Shown: positions 19,852 through 26,902 of the stretch, one piece after another
How the letters are laid out: each line of letters opens with the position of its first letter
Numbering within the stretch: position 1 is the first letter of the stretch
Source: an uncultured Acidobacteriota bacterium
GTDB taxonomy: Bacteria > Acidobacteriota > Terriglobia > Bryobacterales > Bryobacteraceae
DNA length: 64,000 bases
Assembly (NCBI GenBank): GCA_902825945.1
Contig: CADECY010000012.1
Location: forward strand, 30,709 to 94,708
Reading direction: 5' to 3'
The notes under the pieces: model-generated
Told to the model about the DNA's origin: nothing
Database searches by the model: none
The model's input: only the letters and a program-made list of their open reading frames with translations
Position numbers and translations under genes: made by a program

Positions 19852-20640
19852 GTGTCACCAAAGATGGCCGAACAGGAAACGTGCGCCGTGTGCGGTGGAA
19901 CGGGTTGGCGTTCCGTTAACAAGGATGGAGTCGCGGCCGTGGAACGGTGCGACTGCGTGCTGAACGAGCGCGTGGGCAACATGCTCATCAACGCGAACAT
20001 CCCTCCGCTGTACCGCAACGCTTCCTTTGAAAACTTCAATACGCAACCCGAGAATCCGATCGCGCACCGGCAGCTACAAACGGCGGCGACGATCGCCGCT
20101 TCGTTCGCGCGCGAGTATCCGTACGGCACCAAACGCCAAGGACTGTTGTTCATCGGTGATCCGGGAACAGGCAAAACCCATCTCGCGGTGTCGGTGATCA
20201 AGCGGCTGATCTCGCGCGGATTCGGCGCGGTCTTCTTCGACTACCAGAATCTGCTCGAGCGGATGCGGGCCAGCTACGATCCTGCGGCCGGATCGGCGAG
20301 CCGCGACACCTACCGGACCGCGCTCGAGTGCGAAGTGCTGCTACTCGACGATCTCGGCGCGCACCGCGTGAGCGATTGGGTGGAGGATACGGTGACGTCG
20401 CTGATCACCTATCGCTACAACAACAACAAACCGATCATCGCCACTACGAATCTGCGCGATCCGGAAGCAGGCGATGCGCCGCTTTCGAGCGCGGGCATCG
20501 GCGGAGACTCGTCGGCGCGCTACTATCTGACCGAGCGGATCGGCCAGCGCGCGCGTTCGCGGCTGTTCGAGATGTGCCGTGCGATTTCCACACGAGGCGT
20601 GGAAGACTACCGGATCCGTAAGGGAAAGATGCTGCAATAG
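19852..20640 (+). CDS. DnaC/IstB-like AAA+ ATPase with N-terminal zinc-binding motif
   Basis: A 262-residue ATP-binding protein of the DnaC/DnaI helicase-loader class. An N-terminal Cys cluster (C11, C14, C33, C35; CAVCGGTGW then CDC) suggests zinc binding as in DnaI. The AAA+ core has Walker A GDPGTGKTH at 102-110, Walker B LLLDDLGAHR near 162-171, a sensor IIATTNL, and an arginine-rich end RARSRLFEMCRAI. A role in loading the replicative helicase is the family expectation; the transposon partner IstB is less likely because no transposase is near. The start is ambiguous: AAGGAG lies 2 nt before GTG 19852 and 14 nt before ATG 19864. Confidence 0.85.
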   Translation: MSPKMAEQETCAVCGGTGWRSVNKDGVAAVERCDCVLNERVGNMLINANIPPLYRNASFENFNTQPENPIAHRQLQTAATIAASFAREYPYGTKRQGLLFIGDPGTGKTHLAVSVIKRLISRGFGAVFFDYQNLLERMRASYDPAAGSASRDTYRTALECEVLLLDDLGAHRVSDWVEDTVTSLITYRYNNNKPIIATTNLRDPEAGDAPLSSAGIGGDSSARYYLTERIGQRARSRLFEMCRAISTRGVEDYRIRKGKMLQ

Positions 20641-20650
20641 CGCCGCCACG

Positions 20651-22051
20651 ATGATCTGGCGCGAATATCACGAACAGACGAAGCACTCGCGAGAGTCCCT
20701 TCGGCGCAACCGGCACTTTCTCGATTGGGCGAACATGCCCGATCCGTTCCGGCACTACGACGGAGCGCCGGTGATCGACCTGCCCGCGAGTCCGGCCGTG
20801 CCCGAGACACTGCGAGCGGCCCGGGACGGCGCTGAGTTCTTTTCGAGCCTGCTGTTCCACAGCGCCGCGATCAGCGCGGCGAAGCTCGTGCCTTCGACCG
20901 GCTATCGATACGCGCTGCGCGTGAATCCGTCGTCGGGGAACTTGCACCCAACCGAATTCCACTTCAGCGCACGCGGAGTGGCTGGGTGGCCGGATGGACA
21001 CTATCACTACCGGCCTTCGTCGCACATGGCCGAGCATCGCGCCACGGGCCCGTTCCCTCTCGAGGGCATCGAAGCGCCGGTGGTATTCGTATTGACGAGC
21101 ATCGCGTGGCGGGAAGCCTGGAAGTACCAGTCGCGCGCGTATCGATACTGCTGCCACGACATCGGGCACGCGCGAGAGTCGCTCGCGATGGCGGCGCGCG
21201 AGATGGGGTGCAGCGTGCGTGTGGAAGATTCGTTCGACGATGACGCGATCGCCGCCGGGTTGCGGCTCCATTCGGATGAATGGCCGATGCTGCTGGTAGC
21301 GCTCTCGGGTGGAGCGATTCCGTTAGAGCCGCGTGAACATTCGGGTCCAGCCGCTTGGACACCCGGCGAGGCGAACGAGTTGTCGCCGATTCGTGTTCCG
21401 TATCCGTGGATCGATCGCGTGCACGAGGCGGCAAAAGCCCCGCGCACGCAGTTCTCGGCTGCGCCGGTGAAAGCCTCCGAAGGAATTGCGCTGCCGGAGC
21501 CCGCACGATGCGAGCGCCCCTTCGCCGAATCCGTTCGCGGGCGACGCTCTGCGCTCGACTTCATGGGCGGCGCGCGCCCGATCTCTCTCGCGCAACTCTC
21601 CGCGCTTCTCGCTTCCACCGCTCTGGGCGCACAGGGCCGCCTCGAACTCTACCTCTACGCACATCGCGTCACCGGACTCGAGCCGGGCGTCTATCGCTTC
21701 ACGCCCGGCTCGCGTCGACTCGATCTCGTGAAGACAGGCGACCAGCAGGTGATGGCCGCTGCGCTCAGTCTCGGGCAACAACTGGCGGGCAACTGCTGCG
21801 TTGCGTTTTCGATGATCGCGCGATTGGGTCCGTCAGATCGTGACTATCGAATTGCGCACTTCGAGGCCGGCGCCACCGGGCAACGTCTCTACGTGACGGC
21901 TGAAAGGCTCGGACTGCGCGCGACAGGAATCGGCGCGTTTTTCGATGATGAAGTGCATCGCTATCTCGGCATCGATCCCGACGCTGGCCGGCAAGTGATC
22001 TACCACTTCGCGATCGGCTACCCGGTGCACGATCCCCGGCTCGAGGCATGA
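20651..22051 (+). CDS. SagB-like tandem nitroreductase-family oxidoreductase
   Basis: A 466-residue protein with two nitroreductase-like halves (about 55-235 and 285-460), as in SagB/ThcOx FMN-dependent dehydrogenases that oxidise azolines in RiPP pathways. Supporting motifs are STGYRYALRVNPSSGNLHPTEFH, GHYHYRP and RESLAMAAREMG in the first half, and RGRRSALDFMGGARPISL, LYLYAHRVTGLEPGVYRF and FEAGATGQRLYVTAERLGL in the second. Many stand-alone members occur without a RiPP cluster, and here there is no YcaO cyclodehydratase or recognisable precursor, so the substrate is unknown. The ATG at 20651 follows the helicase-loader-like gene by 10 bp. The stop overlaps the next start in ATGA. Confidence 0.85.
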   Translation: MIWREYHEQTKHSRESLRRNRHFLDWANMPDPFRHYDGAPVIDLPASPAVPETLRAARDGAEFFSSLLFHSAAISAAKLVPSTGYRYALRVNPSSGNLHPTEFHFSARGVAGWPDGHYHYRPSSHMAEHRATGPFPLEGIEAPVVFVLTSIAWREAWKYQSRAYRYCCHDIGHARESLAMAAREMGCSVRVEDSFDDDAIAAGLRLHSDEWPMLLVALSGGAIPLEPREHSGPAAWTPGEANELSPIRVPYPWIDRVHEAAKAPRTQFSAAPVKASEGIALPEPARCERPFAESVRGRRSALDFMGGARPISLAQLSALLASTALGAQGRLELYLYAHRVTGLEPGVYRFTPGSRRLDLVKTGDQQVMAAALSLGQQLAGNCCVAFSMIARLGPSDRDYRIAHFEAGATGQRLYVTAERLGLRATGIGAFFDDEVHRYLGIDPDAGRQVIYHFAIGYPVHDPRLEA

Positions 22052-22320
22052 AGCTCGGCATTCTCGTGGTGGGCGACAACCACTTCATCGTTCGCGGTCC
22101 GAAGCCCGATCGCGCGACCGCGCTCGAGCTGGCGCGGCACTGGTCGATCATCACGATCGGTTCCACGACGCCCGCGCACCTTGCCGCTTGGCGCATCAGC
22201 ACGAAGGAGTTCCGCGAGAATCTCGAGTGGGCGATCCGCGTGCCGGGAGACGGCGAGACGACGGCCGCGGTGGCCACGCTACTCTCGGAATTGGAGGCAC
22301 GCGGAATCCAGGTAGAGTAG
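22048..22320 (+). CDS. Hypothetical 90-residue protein coupled to the SagB-like gene
   Basis: Not recognised. The protein is 90 residues, soluble, with an alternating beta-alpha-beta look: a starting strand KLGILVVGDNHFIVRGP, a helix RATALELARHW, a strand SIITIGST, and a final helix VATLLSELEARG. The ATG overlaps the stop of the SagB-like oxidoreductase by 4 nt (ATGA), so the two are very likely translated together, and the product may act with that enzyme. It has no cysteine-rich or leader-peptide character that would mark it as a RiPP precursor. Confidence 0.75.
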   Translation: MKLGILVVGDNHFIVRGPKPDRATALELARHWSIITIGSTTPAHLAAWRISTKEFRENLEWAIRVPGDGETTAAVATLLSELEARGIQVE

Positions 22321-22326
22321 AAGGTT

Positions 22327-23286
22327 ATGCGTGTACTCGTCACCGGCTCTTCTGGGTGCATCGGCGCCTGGACCGTCAAGAATCTCCTCGACCGCGGAAT
22401 CGATGTCGTCTGCTTCGACACTGTCGAGGATTTCTCCCGCCTGGGCTTGATCTCTTCGCAGGCGGGATCGCCGAAGCTGAGCTTTCACGGCGGCCGGATC
22501 GAAGAAACCGAAAAGATCAAGCACATCGTCAGGCAGGAGGAGATCACACACATCGTGCATCTCGCCGCGGTGCTGATGCCGTTCTGCGCTGCGAATCCGG
22601 TGGCGGGTGGCATGATCAACGTGATCGGCACGCTGAACGTCTTCGAAGCGGCGCGCGACGCGGGCCGGCCGGTCCGCGTGGTGTACGCGAGTTCATCGGC
22701 TGTTTGGGGACCCGAAGACGCGTACGGTGAACGCAGCCTGTCGGAAGCCGATCCATTGCTGCCCGGCACGCACTACGGCGTGTTCAAACAGGCGAACGAG
22801 GGCAACGCGCGGATCTTCTATTCCGCGAACGGAATCTCGAGCATCGGATTGCGCCCGTGGACCGTTTACGGCGTGGGCCGCGACCACGGATTGACGGCCG
22901 ATCCGACGCTTGCGATGAAGTCGGTTACACTCGGCAACCCGTTTCAGATTCGCGTCTCCGGGCACATGGATCTCCAGTACGTCGAGGATGTCGCGGAGAC
23001 GTTCATCCATTGCGCGCTCTCCGATCTCGCCGGCGCGCACGTCTTCAACCTCGCTGGCACGATCGTCGAGATGAACGATCTCATCGCGATGATCGACCGC
23101 GCCAAACCCGGCGCGAAATCGCTACTGAGCGTGACCGGACCGCAGGTCCCGGTGTCGTTCCGCATGGACGCTTCACAGCTCCACGCGAACGTGCCCGGGA
23201 TCCCGCGCACCAGCCTCGAGGACGGAATCGGCAAGACTCTCGCGATGTTCGAGTCACTGCGCGTCCGCGGTGTGTTGAGCGCCTAG
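22327..23286 (+). CDS. NAD(P)-dependent epimerase/dehydratase (extended SDR)
   Basis: A 319-residue extended short-chain dehydrogenase. The Rossmann motif is GSSGCIG at 7-13, the active-site pair is Y150 and K154 (YGVFK), and S123/S124 in VVYASSSAVWG provide the catalytic serine. GLRPWTVYGVGRDHGLTADPT is typical of sugar-nucleotide epimerases. The exact sugar is not predictable. GAAGG five bases before the ATG serves as Shine-Dalgarno. It is the last gene of the plus-strand run that starts at 17902 or 19852, and its stop overlaps the convergent Gfo/Idh/MocA gene by 4 nt. Confidence 0.9.
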   Translation: MRVLVTGSSGCIGAWTVKNLLDRGIDVVCFDTVEDFSRLGLISSQAGSPKLSFHGGRIEETEKIKHIVRQEEITHIVHLAAVLMPFCAANPVAGGMINVIGTLNVFEAARDAGRPVRVVYASSSAVWGPEDAYGERSLSEADPLLPGTHYGVFKQANEGNARIFYSANGISSIGLRPWTVYGVGRDHGLTADPTLAMKSVTLGNPFQIRVSGHMDLQYVEDVAETFIHCALSDLAGAHVFNLAGTIVEMNDLIAMIDRAKPGAKSLLSVTGPQVPVSFRMDASQLHANVPGIPRTSLEDGIGKTLAMFESLRVRGVLSA

Positions 23287-24401
23287 ACCTCGACGCCGAG
23301 TTCCTTCCAGGTCACCATCCGCTTCCTGTAGATCGCTTCGCGGCCCATGATTGCCGACAGAGCGGCGACGGCGCCCACTTCGATGCTCGCGAACGGCTTC
23401 TGGTTCTCGCGAATGCAGCGCATGAACTCGGCCATCGCGTTCTCTTTGCCGTTCTCGATCTCGGGTGTGAGGTACTTCTTGGCCTCGCCCCACATCGGAT
23501 AGATCATGCCGCCATTGATCTCGAGCGATCCCTCCGATCCGAACACGATGTACCACTGGCCGTTGCGCAGTTCCTTCATCTGACGCGGATGCAGGTAGAG
23601 TTGCGTGTACTCGAGGTGCATGTCGTTTTCGTAGTGGTAGGAGACGCAGAAGCCGTCCATCATTACCGAGCCAGCGGGAATCGTCTTCGGCAGATACTTC
23701 TTGCCATGCCCATAGGCGCTTACCGGACGCGACTGCGCGGCCCAGTTGCAGGCATCGATATTGTGGACCGCATTTTCGACAATGAGATCGCCCGAGCGCT
23801 TCACATCGTCATACCAGGCTGGCCGCGGACGTCCGGCGCCCGGCTGCGTCGCGGTCGAGTTGCGCTGCGCCTTGATCACGAACGGCGTTCCGACGGCCTT
23901 GTTCTGGTGCAACTGCTTCATCGCCTCTACCATGTGCGGATAGTAGCGGAGTTGCTGGCCGATCTGGAGGAACGCCTTCGACTTCCGCGCCACCTTCAAC
24001 ACATCGGCCACCTGTTCGGGCGTGATGCCGAGAGGCTTTTCGCAATAGACGTATTTGCCCGCCTCTAGGGCGGCTGCCGCCATCGGTGCGTGGAGATCGC
24101 ACGGAGTGGCGATTGCGATCGCGTCGACATCCTTCAGGTCGATCACCTGCTTGTATTCCGAATACGACTTCGGATTGTCGCGTTTGGCGAGACTCTGCGC
24201 CGCGTCGCGCTTGTCGGGATCGGTATCGCACACCGCGACCACCTTGGCGCCGGGCTGCTCGAGCACCTGCTTCAGCAGCGACGTGCCGCGATTCCCGATT
24301 CCGATATGAGCCACCTTGATCTCGCGCTGTTGTTGCGCCTGGGCCAGGAGGGCGGCGGAGGTTCCCGCGATGAATGCTCTGCGTCCGGTTTTCGAATCCA
24401 T
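23283..24401 (-). CDS. Gfo/Idh/MocA family oxidoreductase, Tat-exported
   Basis: A 372-residue NAD(P)-dependent oxidoreductase. A Tat-like signal (GRRAFIAGTSAALLAQA) precedes the Rossmann fold, whose motif is VAHIGIGNRG near residues 30-39. The family signature CEKPLG in YVYCEKPLGIT is at about 117-126, followed by the C-terminal beta-sheet domain with VENAVHNIDACNW. Proteins of this type in Acidobacteria and Planctomycetes act on sugars or inositols in the periplasm, as glucose-fructose oxidoreductase does, often with bound cofactor. The specific substrate is unknown. The start ATG at 24401 lacks a Shine-Dalgarno. Its stop overlaps the SDR gene on the other strand. Confidence 0.9.
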   Translation of the reverse strand: MDSKTGRRAFIAGTSAALLAQAQQQREIKVAHIGIGNRGTSLLKQVLEQPGAKVVAVCDTDPDKRDAAQSLAKRDNPKSYSEYKQVIDLKDVDAIAIATPCDLHAPMAAAALEAGKYVYCEKPLGITPEQVADVLKVARKSKAFLQIGQQLRYYPHMVEAMKQLHQNKAVGTPFVIKAQRNSTATQPGAGRPRPAWYDDVKRSGDLIVENAVHNIDACNWAAQSRPVSAYGHGKKYLPKTIPAGSVMMDGFCVSYHYENDMHLEYTQLYLHPRQMKELRNGQWYIVFGSEGSLEINGGMIYPMWGEAKKYLTPEIENGKENAMAEFMRCIRENQKPFASIEVGAVAALSAIMGREAIYRKRMVTWKELGVEV

Positions 24402-24433
24402 TGCCGTATTCTGTCAGAAACTGGTGCTCGATT

Positions 24434-25135
24434 TCAGCGGGCCGGATGCGGGGCGGCCTGGACCTCGTGGTTCGGAATGATCTTTTCGTGGAGGATGCGG
24501 CGCAGCTCGGGCGCCTTGATGAAGGTGTCGCGCACCAGTGCCCGCACTGTACGATCACCGCGCGTCATCGACACCCAAACCACGGCGATCACGTGCGTGC
24601 CGGTTTCTCCTGTCCAAACGATCTCCATGGCGGGCGCGGCGGGGCGCTCCTTCGGGTCGATGCGCAGCAGTCCTTCGAGTTCGCGAATCGCGCCATCGCG
24701 ATTCAGGAGGCGGGATCCATCGGGCGCGATACTCGTCCACCCGGGCGCGTCCAGGCGCGCCACGGCGGCGGCAATCTCCTCTTTCGACACGGCCTCTCGA
24801 ATCCCGCTCCAGGCGCTTTGGTAGGCGCCCTGAATGACGGCGATCCGCTCGGCTTCCGTCGCGGCGCCGAGGTGCATCGCGACCACCATGCCCGTGATCA
24901 GGAAGCGATACAGCAGCACGTGAACCGGCAGCGCGAACAGGGGCGCGAGAGCAAAGGCTCCGATGTTGGCCGTGCGAAGCCTCTCCGTTGCGCCCGCCCG
25001 CAGGATGTCGAAGACGATCACCAGGCGCGCGCCGGTGTTGGCTTCCCGCCAGCACTGCTCGACAACCGCGGCCATCTCGTCTCCGAACTCCCGGCGATGG
25101 CCGGGCGGGAACGCGTGGATCAACAGACGCGGCAT
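24434..25135 (-). CDS. Membrane protein resembling the N-terminal prefix of ADOP-type permeases
   Basis: A 233-residue protein directly downstream of PadR, with AGGAG eight bases before its ATG, so the two form an operon. The first 30 residues (LLIHAFPPGHRREFGDEMAAVVEQ) resemble the cytoplasmic prefix of acidobacterial MacB/FtsX-like (ADOP) permeases, which usually follow PadR genes. The permease domains are absent; instead there is one hydrophobic segment at about 58-83 and a soluble C-terminal domain of about 140 residues with a beta-rich end (THVIAVVWVSM). It may be a degenerate or specialised relative. Function unknown. Confidence 0.75.
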   Translation of the reverse strand: MPRLLIHAFPPGHRREFGDEMAAVVEQCWREANTGARLVIVFDILRAGATERLRTANIGAFALAPLFALPVHVLLYRFLITGMVVAMHLGAATEAERIAVIQGAYQSAWSGIREAVSKEEIAAAVARLDAPGWTSIAPDGSRLLNRDGAIRELEGLLRIDPKERPAAPAMEIVWTGETGTHVIAVVWVSMTRGDRTVRALVRDTFIKAPELRRILHEKIIPNHEVQAAPHPAR

Positions 25136-25148
25136 GTAGTTTACTCCT

Positions 25149-25475
25149 TCAGTGCGACGTTCTGATCTTCTGTCTCGCCAGCCGGACCAACTGTCCCATC
25201 CGCTCCACCTCGGCCTCGAGCGCCGTCAATCCGTCGCGAGTGAGTTCGTAGTAGCGGCGGCGCGGGTCATCGTCTTCGGGAGGACGCTTGCGCGACTCTC
25301 GAATCCATCCGGTTTCGATCAGCTTCGGAATGGCCGCATAGAGCGTGCCCGGTCCCAGGTGGAATTCCCCGGCGGATTGTTCCCCTGCTGCCTGCATGAT
25401 CGCGTAGCCATGCAGAGGCTCGTCCGTCAGCGCGAGCAGAATGTTGAAGACAGCGGGAGTGAGCGGATCCGGCAT
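25149..25475 (-). CDS. PadR family transcriptional regulator
   Basis: A 108-residue winged-helix repressor of the PadR family. The N-terminal domain has TPAVFNILLALTDEPLHGYAIMQ, GPGTLYAAIPKLIETGWI as recognition helix and wing start, and RRRYYELTRDG, all typical; a short C-terminal dimerisation helix follows. It is first in an operon with the permease-prefix-like gene. A near-consensus promoter carrying a palindrome lies immediately upstream, so autoregulation is likely. PadR regulators usually respond to phenolics, antimicrobials or envelope stress; the ligand here is unknown. Confidence 0.92.
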   Translation of the reverse strand: MPDPLTPAVFNILLALTDEPLHGYAIMQAAGEQSAGEFHLGPGTLYAAIPKLIETGWIRESRKRPPEDDDPRRRYYELTRDGLTALEAEVERMGQLVRLARQKIRTSH

Positions 25476-25487
25476 CGGTCGATACCA

Positions 25488-25516
25488 GATATATCGAACG
25501 TCGATAGAGTTGTCAA
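25488..25516 (-). promoter_or_regulatory. padR promoter with palindromic operator in the spacer
   Basis: On the minus strand: a perfect -35 TTGACA (25516-25511), a 17-bp spacer, and -10 TATATC (25493-25488). The -10 ends 12 nt before the PadR ATG and no Shine-Dalgarno lies between, so the transcript would be nearly leaderless. The inverted repeat TATCGA-N3-TCGATA (25492-25506) fills most of the spacer and overlaps the -10, an ideal repressor site. The -35 overlaps the stop codon of the upstream membrane-protein gene. Confidence 0.75.
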
Positions 25517-26889
25517 GCCCGGCCGCGGGAGCCGCGGGGAGCCAAGCCCCAGCCGGAGAGGAGAAGTACCGCGGGAACGAGTCCGTTGTGATAGCGTGCC
25601 TGCATCAGGAACGGCATGGCGGTTACGGTGAACAGCACCACCAGCCACAGCAGGAACTGAATGTCGCCAGAGGCGCGGATCTGGTCGCGGCGGGCGATTG
25701 CCCCGGTCATCGCGAGGATCCACACGAGCAGCCACCAACCTTGCGCGATCATTTGAGGAACGGAGTAGGAGAGGCCGTCGTAGGAGCGCGCCACGCGCAT
25801 CGCGAAGTAGAGACCGCTGGTGTCTTCTCCGAGGAAAGCCGGCATCCGGCGAAGCGTCAGATGAGCCCACCGGCCTGGATTCGCGATGATCCACTGCTTC
25901 GCCATGTTTCCCATTTCGACGTGTTGGCGGTACTCGTCGTAGCCGAGTTTGGCGAACATCTCGATGACCTCCGACTCGTCGTAACCGGTATCGGCCTGGT
26001 CATTGGAGACCATGTAGAGCAGGGAACCCGCGTTCGAGGATACGGTAACGGGAACTCCCTTGGCGTGGTTCCGCACGGCCCAGGCACCCACGACCAGCGT
26101 CATACCCGCTACCGCCGCCGCGATCACAGGAGACGGACGCCGCAACAACCACAGCGCGGGTACCGGCAGCAGGGCCTGGCGCACCAACACCGACAATCCG
26201 GCCGCCAGCCCCGCAACGAAATGGGAAGTGGCGTTCGACGCGTTGAGGAACAGCCAGACTGACCAGTACACCGTGAGGACGAAGAGTGGCTCGTAGTGAA
26301 CCAGGCCGGTGGAAGCGATGTTGCTCGGCCACGCCGCGAACAGTAGTTGCGCCGCCGCTCCGGCCGTTGGATTCGTCCACCGATCGGTCATTCGCCGCAG
26401 GATCACGCAGGTTCCCACGTACATGATGATGTTGACGAGGGCGGGAAGCCAAGCCCAATCGCCCAGGATCTTGATGAACACCGCCATCACGAAGCTGATT
26501 CCGGGAGGCCTATAGGCGTACCAGTGGTTGCCGTTCGGCATGGTCCATTCGTAGGAGCCCTTCTCGAGCAGGACCCGGGAGAGGCTGAGGTACTCGCTCG
26601 AGTCGGAGACTTGGGCTGGCGGCACGATCAGTGGAAACAGAATGCGCAGGCTGACGCCTAGCACCGGTGCCCATGTGATAATCCGTCCGGCGTTGGCGGT
26701 GAGCCAGGATGGAGCCGTCAGTCCGCCGCGTCTGCCGGCAATGGCGCAGAGCGTGAGCAGAACGGCGGCGGAAAGGACCCAAACTAACGGATGATAGCCA
26801 ACAGCGCGATTCGGAATAGTCGCGAAAACGCCAGCTCCCACGAGGAGAAAACCGGCCCAGCTCCCGCGGAATCGCCAAGTTTCAAACAC
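25513..26889 (-). CDS. GT-C-like (ArnT/PMT-type) polytopic membrane protein
   Basis: A 458-residue integral membrane protein with about 11 hydrophobic segments. After the third segment comes VSDSSEYLSLSRVLLEKGSYEW, an acidic loop like the catalytic outer loop of family 39/83-type glycosyltransferases that use polyprenyl-phosphate sugars; WYAYRPPGISFVMAVFIK follows as in ArnT-like proteins. The acceptor is unknown (protein, lipid A or glycan). It starts with GTG at 26889, 13 bp after the stop of the multihaem cytochrome. A TAAACT hexamer ends seven bases before the GTG and there is no Shine-Dalgarno, so it may also have its own leaderless promoter. Confidence 0.8.
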   Translation of the reverse strand: MFETWRFRGSWAGFLLVGAGVFATIPNRAVGYHPLVWVLSAAVLLTLCAIAGRRGGLTAPSWLTANAGRIITWAPVLGVSLRILFPLIVPPAQVSDSSEYLSLSRVLLEKGSYEWTMPNGNHWYAYRPPGISFVMAVFIKILGDWAWLPALVNIIMYVGTCVILRRMTDRWTNPTAGAAAQLLFAAWPSNIASTGLVHYEPLFVLTVYWSVWLFLNASNATSHFVAGLAAGLSVLVRQALLPVPALWLLRRPSPVIAAAVAGMTLVVGAWAVRNHAKGVPVTVSSNAGSLLYMVSNDQADTGYDESEVIEMFAKLGYDEYRQHVEMGNMAKQWIIANPGRWAHLTLRRMPAFLGEDTSGLYFAMRVARSYDGLSYSVPQMIAQGWWLLVWILAMTGAIARRDQIRASGDIQFLLWLVVLFTVTAMPFLMQARYHNGLVPAVLLLSGWGLAPRGSRGRA

Positions 26890-26902
26890 ATTCGTGAGTT
26901 TA

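Noticed and set aside
19852-20640. DnaC/IstB-like ATPase as part of a phage or IS21 element
   Set aside because: No IstA-type transposase, terminal repeats, integrase or other phage genes nearby; it sits in a run of housekeeping-like genes.
20651-22320. RiPP biosynthetic cluster around the SagB-like gene
   Set aside because: No YcaO, precursor-like peptide, protease or exporter adjacent; the 90-residue protein is a folded-looking domain, not a precursor.
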